This document shows, piece by piece, positions 8,264 to 14,319 of a stretch of DNA of 64,000 nucleotides. The DNA is from an uncultured Kiritimatiellota bacterium (GTDB taxonomy: Bacteria > Verrucomicrobiota > Kiritimatiellia > RFP12 > UBA1067). The notes under the pieces are model-generated. The model worked only from the letters and a program-made list of their open reading frames with translations. It was not told the DNA's origin and ran no database searches. The DNA lies in the NCBI GenBank assembly GCA_934635385.1, contig CAKTZI010000019.1:7622-71621 (forward strand), read 5' to 3'. Within the stretch, counting starts at the first letter, position 1. Each line of letters starts with the position of its first letter. The translations under genes and the position numbers were made by a program.

Positions 8264-8632
8264 ATGAAGTTCTGCAAGTGCGATGTGTGCGGCAAGATTG
8301 TCGCGATGGTGAAGGAGACGTCCGTCGATACGGTCTGCTGCGGGCAGCCGATGCGCGAGCTCGTGCCGGGCACGATGGACGGTGCGGCTGAGAAGCACGT
8401 TCCCGTCTGCAAGCAGGAGGGGAACACGGTCACGGTGTCGGTCGGTGCGGTGGCGCATCCCATGACGGATGACCACTTCATCGAATGGATCTTCCTCGAA
8501 ACCGCGAACGGCAATCAGCGCAAGGCGCTGAAGCCGGGGGACAGGCCTGAGGCGGTTTTCGCGCTTGTGCCGTCCGACACGGTGAAAAGCGCCTCCGCCT
8601 ACTGCAACCTCCACGGACTGTGGCGGAGTTAG
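8264..8632 (+). CDS. dfx: Desulfoferrodoxin (superoxide reductase)
   Basis: The 122-residue protein reduces superoxide to hydrogen peroxide without releasing oxygen, a defence used by anaerobes. The N-terminal desulforedoxin-type domain has CDVCG (C6, C9) and VCCG (C25, C26) for the rubredoxin-like iron. The neelaredoxin domain carries the catalytic iron ligands: EKHVP with the conserved Glu-Lys-His, HPMTDDHFIEW with two His, and YCNLHGLW with Cys and His. Length and both centres match the two-iron class. The leader is 86 nt long and resembles that of hcp. Control by a Crp/Fnr-type activator at the palindrome 8129-8144 is inferred. Confidence 0.95.
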   Translation: MKFCKCDVCGKIVAMVKETSVDTVCCGQPMRELVPGTMDGAAEKHVPVCKQEGNTVTVSVGAVAHPMTDDHFIEWIFLETANGNQRKALKPGDRPEAVFALVPSDTVKSASAYCNLHGLWRS

Positions 8633-8640
8633 GCGCATTT

Positions 8641-8776
8641 TTGGCCCGTCGGCCCGACAGCTCGCGCGACTGTCGGCTCCTCCGGGCCACGGGCGACTTG
8701 CATCGCCGCTTCGCCACGGTCTGCGATTCTCAACTTGTGAAAACCTCTGCGACCTCTGCGGCTCTGCGCGACAAAA
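8641..8776 (+). repeat. Dispersed repeat, contiguous copy
   Basis: This contains the 27-nt element (8641-8667; also 3766-3792 and inverted 4301-4327) joined to a 111-nt block whose reverse complement is at 3985-4095. It begins 9 nt after the dfx stop and ends just before a decayed coding sequence, so it probably marks the breakpoint that truncated that gene. Confidence 0.75.
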
Positions 8777-8785
8777 CCCGAAGGT

Positions 8786-9429
8786 GTGGTGTCGTGCGCG
8801 CGGAGGGGGCGTCCGCTGCTGTTCACCTACCACCTTCAGCACGTCATTGGGCGCGGCGGCCCCTGGCGGTGGGACGGCGGGCGGCGCGAGCTCGTCGAGC
8901 AGGCGATCGGCTCGAACTACGAGTCGGAATGGGCGCTGGACTTTCCGGGAACGCCGCTGCTGCGGTACAGCGAGAACGGCGACGCGGACGGCGACGGACT
9001 GCCCAATTGGTTCGAGATGGTCTACTTCGGGAAGTGGCCGCTGATGGCGACGGCGACGTGTGCCGATCCGAACGCCGACCCGAATGGCGACGGCGCGACG
9101 AACTTGGAGGAGTATCGGCGCGGGACGGATCCGACGCGGAAGGACACGCCCTATTCGGCGGGTTTCGTCTGGACGACGCGGATGACCGAGCGGAAGCCGT
9201 GGGCGGCGAGCCAAAGGGGGGCTGTCGCCTCGGCATTGCCTGGGAAAGTCCCGTGCGAGGCGAAGTGACGGCCACGGTCACGCTGTCCGACGGACAGGTC
9301 TTCACGCGAAAGAACGTCCCGGTCGAGAAGGGGACGCGCCTCCTGTTCCCAGGCGATTTCGACGGCGCAACGGTCGGGACGAACTGCGTCATGCAGGCGT
9401 TCGAGATTGTTCTGACGCGTCGGAAATGA
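8786..9429 (+). pseudogene. C-terminal fragment of a secreted Ca-binding-repeat protein, frameshifted
   Basis: From about 8786 one frame encodes a protein-like sequence with DADGDGLPNWFEM and DPNADPNGDGATNLEEY, the calcium-binding (thrombospondin type 3-like) motifs at the C-termini of many secreted proteins in this bacterial group. The frame is lost near a run of six G at about 9216-9221. Plausible coding (VTATVTLSDGQVFTRKNV ... FEIVLTRRK) continues in the next frame to the stop at 9427-9429. There is no start or signal peptide; the 5' end abuts the repeat 8641-8776. I read it as a truncated, frameshifted gene. Confidence 0.65.
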
Positions 9430-9438
9430 GGCCGTTCG

Positions 9439-9479
9439 TTATTTCAGCAGCGTGAAGCGGCTGTGGCTGACGGTCTTCA
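9439..9479 (-). pseudogene. Relic of the last codons of a Crp/Fnr-type gene
   Basis: On the minus strand this encodes TVSHSRFTLLK and a stop. The intact Crp/Fnr-type gene at 54956-55624 ends in AVSHSRFTLLK, and about 30 nt are nearly identical (9445-9474 and 54962-54990). It lies directly downstream of hcp on the same strand. This suggests that a copy of the regulator gene once followed hcp and has been deleted except for its 3' end. Confidence 0.6.
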
Positions 9480-9509
9480 CGATTCGGCGGTGGGCTGGGC
9501 CGTAGGCCG

Positions 9510-11060
9510 TCACGTGAGGATTGCCCGCACGTCGGCTTCGGGTGTGCCGATGGCCGCAAGGCCGAAGTGCGCGACCAGCGCCTTTGCCACGCCCGGCGAG
9601 AGGAACGCCGGATGCGTCGGCCCGAGCCGGATGTTGCGGAAGCCGAGCGACAGGAGCGCGAGCAGCACCGCGACGGCCTTCTGCTCGTACCAGGCGATGT
9701 CGAACGCGAGCGGCAGTTTGTTGACGTCGTCGAGCCCGAACGCCTCCTTGAGCGCGAGCGCGATCAGCGCCAGCGAATAGGAGTCGTTGCACTGTCCGGC
9801 GTCCAGCACGCGCGGAATGCCGTCGATGTCGCCTTTCACGCGCTTGATGTAGCGGTACTTCGCGCAGCCCGCCGTCAGGATGACCGTGTCGGGCGGCAGG
9901 GCCTCCGCCACGCGCGTGTAGTAGTCGCGCGTCGCGTGGCGTCCGTCGCATCCGGCCATCACGACGAACGTGCGGATCTTGCCGGCCTTCACGGCGGCGA
10001 TCACCTTGTCCTTGAGCGCGAGCACCTGGTCGTGCGCGAAGCCGCCCGTCACCGTGCCGGACTCCAGCGGCATCGGGGGCGGACACGCCTTGGCGCGCGC
10101 GATGACGGCCGAGAAGTCCTTCGGCTTTCCGTCTGCGCGGTCGGCAATGTGCGGCACGCCCGGATACCCGGCGACGCCCGTCGTGAAGATCCGGTCGCGG
10201 TAGGCGTCCATCACCGGCACGATGCAGTTCGTCGTCATGAGGATTGCGCCGTTGAACGCCGCGAAGTCCTTCTGCTGGCGATGCCAGGCGTCGCCGTAGT
10301 TGCCTTTCAGGTGCGGATATTTCCTGAACGCCGGATAGGCGTGGGCCGGCAGCATCTCGCCGTGCGTGTACACGTCGACGCCGCTGTCCTTCGTCTGCTC
10401 CAGCAGCTCCGCGAGGTCGCGCAGGTCGTGGCCCGAGACGAGGATGCCGGGGCGCGTCCCGACGCCGAGATCCACGGTCGTGACCGTCGGCTTCCCGTAG
10501 GCCGCCGTGTTGCCCGCGTCCAGCAGCGCCATCGCCCGCACGGCGGTCTGGCCGCAGTCGAGCGCGAGCGCCGTCAGCGCGTCCGCCGGACGCTTCTCGC
10601 CCATCGCCTTCAGCGCGCGGAAGACGAAGGCGTAGACCGCGTCGTCCTCCTGTCCGAGCACGGCCGCGTGGTGCGCATAGGCCGCGACGCCCTTCAGGCC
10701 GAAGAGCGTCAGCTCCTTGAGGCTGCGCACGTCGGCGTCGATGTCCGAGAAGGCCCACGGGAGCTTGTGTCCGATCGGATGGCCGAGGTCGTGTTCGCAC
10801 GCGGCGATTGCCGCCGAGAGCCGTGCGTCGTCGAAGTTGGCGTTCGTCAGCGTGAGGAAGAGCGCTTCGGTCACGAAGCGGCCGCGTGCGCGCGTCGGCT
10901 CCTTCGCGGCCGCCAGCTCTTCGAGGCCGGCGACGAGCGTGTCCATGAGGCCCGCCGTCGCGGGACGCTTTCCGCACACGCCGACGCGCGTGCAGCCCGT
11001 GTTCCCGAACGTCTCCTGGCATTGACGGCAGAACATGGCGTTGTTGATGTTGTTGTCCAT
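9510..11060 (-). CDS. hcp: Hybrid cluster protein (hydroxylamine/NO reductase type)
   Basis: The 516-residue protein carries the N-terminal FeS cysteines of hybrid cluster proteins in CRQCQET...GCT...GVCG (C11, C14, C23, C29). The C-terminal hybrid-cluster ligand regions are GCDGRHATRDYY, LTAGCAKYRY and DAGQCNDSYS. Hcp removes nitric oxide and hydroxylamine and acts in S-nitrosylation under anaerobic nitrosative stress. The start at 11060 has GGAAGG upstream; an in-frame ATG further out has no support. The promoter matches that of dfx, so both are probably induced by the same activator. Downstream lies the relic of a Crp/Fnr regulator gene. Confidence 0.95.
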   Translation of the reverse strand: MDNNINNAMFCRQCQETFGNTGCTRVGVCGKRPATAGLMDTLVAGLEELAAAKEPTRARGRFVTEALFLTLTNANFDDARLSAAIAACEHDLGHPIGHKLPWAFSDIDADVRSLKELTLFGLKGVAAYAHHAAVLGQEDDAVYAFVFRALKAMGEKRPADALTALALDCGQTAVRAMALLDAGNTAAYGKPTVTTVDLGVGTRPGILVSGHDLRDLAELLEQTKDSGVDVYTHGEMLPAHAYPAFRKYPHLKGNYGDAWHRQQKDFAAFNGAILMTTNCIVPVMDAYRDRIFTTGVAGYPGVPHIADRADGKPKDFSAVIARAKACPPPMPLESGTVTGGFAHDQVLALKDKVIAAVKAGKIRTFVVMAGCDGRHATRDYYTRVAEALPPDTVILTAGCAKYRYIKRVKGDIDGIPRVLDAGQCNDSYSLALIALALKEAFGLDDVNKLPLAFDIAWYEQKAVAVLLALLSLGFRNIRLGPTHPAFLSPGVAKALVAHFGLAAIGTPEADVRAILT

Positions 11061-11147
11061 GAGGCACCTTCCTTTCCGTTTGCGTGCGGAAGCGTCTTCG
11101 CGACCGGGCCACCGTGGCGCGGCCACACCGCTCCCTTGACGGTGCGC

Positions 11148-11189
11148 ATGATAGCATTTCGCGGAAACGGCGTCTGTTGTAATTACAAC
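11148..11189 (-). promoter_or_regulatory. hcp promoter with 14-bp palindromic operator
   Basis: GTTGTAATTACAAC at 11176-11189 is a perfect palindrome. The minus-strand -10 box TATCAT is at 11148-11153. The spacing (29.5 nt from palindrome centre to -10 box) is identical to the dfx promoter. The following 40 nt, from GAAATGCTATCATGC through CGTCAAGG to the GGCCGCG segment, match the dfx leader closely, so the two promoters are recent duplicates or under strong shared constraint. Confidence 0.8.
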
Positions 11190-11190
11190 G

Positions 11191-11628
11191 TGGAGCTCGT
11201 GCAGAATGTCCCTGAATTCTGACGTTCGGAAGTTGTCTCATCCGTTGAGCGCGTTTTTTGGTATAATCTCTGCGTTCGGACGACGGATTGAGCTGATGCG
11301 TCCGGGCGAGATAGGCCGAGGGATCTCTTAAGGCGGCATGCTGCCGCGCTCCGCCCTTTTAGGCCGCAGAAGATGATTTAGCGTCAACGCTAACACGTCG
11401 TTCGCACGAAATACTACCACTATTTCAATTCCAGAACGGCATGTGAGTGATGATGCGCCCCGCTGGGCGCATTGTCTCTTCGTGCATTCTGGATAGGCCT
11501 GTGGTAGGGCTTCGTGCGAGTGCATGAGGAGACAACGCGCTTTCTTTTTCATGCACTGGGAACGGGCCTCGCGACTCAACGAAGCGCATGTTGGCGTGTG
11601 CGCACAGCCGCACCGCAGAAAGTGTGAA
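11191..11628 (+). promoter_or_regulatory. Promoter and long leader of the methyltransferase operon
   Basis: TATAAT at 11262-11267 in a TTGGTATAAT context is the only clear -10 box. It lies about 360 nt before the first start codon. The leader contains hairpins: GCGGCA/TGCCGC around 11334-11350, and a perfect 8-bp stem ATGCGCCC/GGGCGCAT (11453-11460 and 11465-11472) with a CGCT loop. I see no gene in this stretch. The long structured leader could control the methyltransferase. Confidence 0.5.
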
Positions 11629-12678
11629 ATGAGTCGGACTTCGGACTTGACCCTTGCGAAGCGGCGCAAGAAGGATGAGTTCTACACGCAGCTCGTGGAC
11701 ATCGAGAACGAGATGCGCCACTACAAGGCCCACTTTGAGGGGAAGACCGTCCTCTGCAACTGCGACGATCCCCGGTCGAGCAACTTCTTCCGGTATTTCT
11801 CCGAGAAGTTCGAGTCGCTCAGGCTGAAGCGGCTGACTGCAACGTGCTACAAGAGCCAGGACGTCGACCTGTTCTCGCAAAAGACGAGCGAACGGGCGAT
11901 CTGCCAGGTTTACGAGGGCGACCGCAACGGCAATCTCGTCGTGGACGACGACGAGGTGGGCGTTAGGCCTCTCATGGGCGACGGCGACTTCCGCAGCCCC
12001 GAATGCCTCGAACTGCTGAAGGAGGCCGACATCGTCGTGACGAATCCTCCGTTTTCGCTGTTCAAGGAGTACTTGTCCCAGCTTGTGCGATACGAAAAGA
12101 AATTCCTCATCATCGGCAACGTCAACGCGCTGAAATACAAGGAATGCTTCTCCCTGATCAAGGCGAACAGGCTCTGGCTCGGCGCGAGCATCCACAGCGG
12201 CGACCGCGAGTTCGGCGTGCCGGACGACTATCCGCTGGAGGCGGCGGGATGCCGAATAGGCCCAGACGGGCGCAAGTACATTCGCGTCAAGGGCGTTCGG
12301 TGGTACACGAACCTTGAGTACGCGGCCCGACACGAGCGGTTGCCGTTGTACAGGCGATATTCGCCTGACGAGTTTCCGCGGTACGACAACTACGATGCGA
12401 TCAACGTCGACAAGACGGCGGACATCCCGATGGATTACGCGGGCGTCATGGGTGTGCCGATCACGTTCATGGACAAGTATAACCCGGAGCAGTTTGAGAT
12501 CGTCGGGTGCAGCGACAACGGCGCCGTGCCCGAATCGCTCAAGCTGCCGCATTTCAAGCGGCACAACGAGCCGTACTTGAACGGGCGGAAACTCTACACG
12601 CGAATCTTTGTCCGTCAGCGTGTGACGGACAGACATCTATCGACAGGCAGTGAACAGGGGACGCAAAATGAAAATTGA
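11629..12678 (+). CDS. EcoRI-family adenine-specific DNA methyltransferase
   Basis: The 349-residue protein matches the EcoRI methylase family. KTVLCNCDDPRSSNFFRYF near the N-terminus is the family-specific SAM-binding region. VVTNPPFSLFKEYL (about residue 140) is the NPPF catalytic motif of N6-adenine methyltransferases. It would methylate adenine in a specific DNA sequence. The start at 11629 (MSRTSDLTLAKRRKKDEFYTQ region) is chosen because homology begins there; upstream codons look non-coding. The end overlaps the start of the DUF262-HNH gene by 11 nt, so the two are a coupled pair and probably a restriction-modification or related defence unit. Confidence 0.85.
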   Translation: MSRTSDLTLAKRRKKDEFYTQLVDIENEMRHYKAHFEGKTVLCNCDDPRSSNFFRYFSEKFESLRLKRLTATCYKSQDVDLFSQKTSERAICQVYEGDRNGNLVVDDDEVGVRPLMGDGDFRSPECLELLKEADIVVTNPPFSLFKEYLSQLVRYEKKFLIIGNVNALKYKECFSLIKANRLWLGASIHSGDREFGVPDDYPLEAAGCRIGPDGRKYIRVKGVRWYTNLEYAARHERLPLYRRYSPDEFPRYDNYDAINVDKTADIPMDYAGVMGVPITFMDKYNPEQFEIVGCSDNGAVPESLKLPHFKRHNEPYLNGRKLYTRIFVRQRVTDRHLSTGSEQGTQNEN

Positions 12679-13786
12679 ATTGCAGAAGATCAAGATACGC
12701 GATCTCGTCGCCGGCTACGAGGACAATCCCGAAACGGGCGTGCGTGGCTACGGCGGGCGGCTCGACATCCGGCCGGCCTACCAGCGCGAGTTCGTCTACG
12801 GCGAGAAGGAGCGGAACGCCGTCATCGGAACGGTGATGAAGGGATTCCCTCTCAACGTCATGTACTGGGTGAAGCGATCGGACGGCACCTTTGAGGTGAT
12901 GGACGGCCAGCAGCGAACCCTGTCCATCTGCCGCTATGTCGCCGGCGACTTCGCGTGGGGCGACCTTGAACTCGGCTGGAAGTACTTCGAGCGACAGCCG
13001 ACGGACGTACAGGAGCGGTTCCTCGACTATGACCTCATGGTCTACTTCTGCGAGGGCGAGCCGAGCGAGAAGATCGAATGGTTCAGGACGATCAACATCG
13101 CGGGGCTGAAGCTGACCGAACAGGAGATGCGCAACGCGGTCTACGCGGGGCCGTGGGTCGCCGACGCGAAGCGGTACTTCAGCAAGGCCGGATGCGCGGC
13201 CTACAGGCTCGGCGGCGATTACGTCAAGGCTGCGGTTGACCGGCAGGAACTCCTCGAAAAGGCCATTGCCTGGATCGCTCGGTCAGACAGGGACGAGGCG
13301 ATCAAGCAGTACATGGGCATCCACCAGGCTGACGGGGACGCGACCGAACTCTGGCTCCACTTCCAGGGCGTCATCGCGTGGGTGAAGACGCTCTTCCCGA
13401 AGTACCGCAAGGAAATGAAGGGCATTGACTGGGGACGGCTTTACGCGAAGTACGGCGAGCGTAAGTACAGCCCGCTGCAGCTGGAGCGCGAGGTCTCGGC
13501 CCTGATGGCCGACAGGGAAGTCCAGAAGAAGTCGGGCGTCTACGAGTTTCTCCTTTCGGGCCGACTTCTGTTCGAGAGGCTGAACCTCCGCGCGTTCGAT
13601 CCTGACGACATGCGCACGGCATACGAAAGCCAACGGGGTGTCTGCCCCCTGTGCAAAGGTCGTTTTGCGTTCGAGGAAATGCGCGGCGACCACATCAGGC
13701 CATGGTCGAAGGGTGGGCGGACAGTCCCGGAGAACCTTCAGATGCTGTGCGCCGAGTGCAACGCCCGCAAGAGCGACAAGTTCTGA
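12668..13786 (+). CDS. DUF262 - HNH endonuclease protein
   Basis: The 372-residue protein has an N-terminal DUF262 (ParB/sulfiredoxin-like) domain with RPAYQREFVY and the nucleotide-handling motif VMDGQQRTLS (about residues 75-84). The C-terminal HNH nuclease domain has CPLC, DHIRPWSKGG and CAEC (residues about 323-368). The same domain pair occurs in GmrSD-type restriction. The start at ATG 12668 has AGGGGA upstream and overlaps the methyltransferase gene, so the nuclease is translated with a cognate modification enzyme. I infer it cuts DNA lacking, or carrying, that methylation. Confidence 0.85.
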   Translation: MKIELQKIKIRDLVAGYEDNPETGVRGYGGRLDIRPAYQREFVYGEKERNAVIGTVMKGFPLNVMYWVKRSDGTFEVMDGQQRTLSICRYVAGDFAWGDLELGWKYFERQPTDVQERFLDYDLMVYFCEGEPSEKIEWFRTINIAGLKLTEQEMRNAVYAGPWVADAKRYFSKAGCAAYRLGGDYVKAAVDRQELLEKAIAWIARSDRDEAIKQYMGIHQADGDATELWLHFQGVIAWVKTLFPKYRKEMKGIDWGRLYAKYGERKYSPLQLEREVSALMADREVQKKSGVYEFLLSGRLLFERLNLRAFDPDDMRTAYESQRGVCPLCKGRFAFEEMRGDHIRPWSKGGRTVPENLQMLCAECNARKSDKF

Positions 13787-13826
13787 GCAAGGGCGAGCGC
13801 GTTTGCGAAAGCCCTCACCAACATGA

Positions 13827-13832
13827 TATAAT
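13827..13832 (+). promoter_or_regulatory. -10 box for a probable leaderless transcript
   Basis: TATAAT at 13827-13832 is followed after 7 nt by the ATG at 13840. Transcription would begin at or next to the start codon, and there is no ribosome binding site. Confidence 0.6.
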
Positions 13833-13839
13833 TCCGACA

Positions 13840-14319
13840 ATGAAAATGTTTGTGGCTAGTTTCCTTCTCCCTCTGGTGGCTCTTGGCATCACCATTCATC
13901 CGTCGCCTTTGGAAACTGCCGCCTTTTCGGAGGCGTCTACCAACATCCCATTTGCGGTCGACTTCGGGGCGATGAGCCGCATCGAGTTCACGCTTGCGTT
14001 CAACGCCTCGCCGACGAATTCCGTCGAGGTGGCGATCGGGACGGACGCGAACGGGGACGGCGTTCTCGGACTTGCCGAGGCGGACTGGACGTTTGGCTGC
14101 AATTGCGGGAAGTGGTTTTGTCGAGAGGCGGCAGTTGATGATCAGAAAGAAACGGACGTGACGACTGCCGAACGGGTAGAACGAACTTTCGTCCTGAAGC
14201 GCCCGAGAATGGACGCTGCATGGAATCTCGTCCGCGTCACGCGGCGGGGAGCTTCCGAGGTCGGCGAGGCCGTTATTGTCGAGGGCAAGCGTCCGGGCGT
14301 CGTCATGGAGATTCGGTGA
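13840..14319 (+). CDS. Secreted protein with EF-hand-like motif, first gene of a three-gene cassette
   Basis: The 159-residue protein has an N-terminal signal peptide (hydrophobic residues 4-18). GTDANGDGVLGLAEADWTFG near the middle reads as a calcium-binding EF-hand-like loop followed by the CNCGKWFCRE cysteine segment. The family is not one I can name. Its stop overlaps the next ATG by one base (TGATG at 14317-14321). It heads a cassette with the genes at 14319 and 17258. The second copy of the cassette (from 19813) retains only the last codons of this gene. Confidence 0.65.
   Translation: MKMFVASFLLPLVALGITIHPSPLETAAFSEASTNIPFAVDFGAMSRIEFTLAFNASPTNSVEVAIGTDANGDGVLGLAEADWTFGCNCGKWFCREAAVDDQKETDVTTAERVERTFVLKRPRMDAAWNLVRVTRRGASEVGEAVIVEGKRPGVVMEIR

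Noticed and set aside
7909..8267. Several short plus-strand open frames before dfx
   Set aside because: They overlap each other, lack ribosome binding sites, and cover the dfx promoter and operator.
9567..11222. Long plus-strand open frame antisense to hcp
   Set aside because: It is a G+C-driven shadow with low-complexity Arg/Val-rich translation; hcp on the minus strand has clear family motifs.
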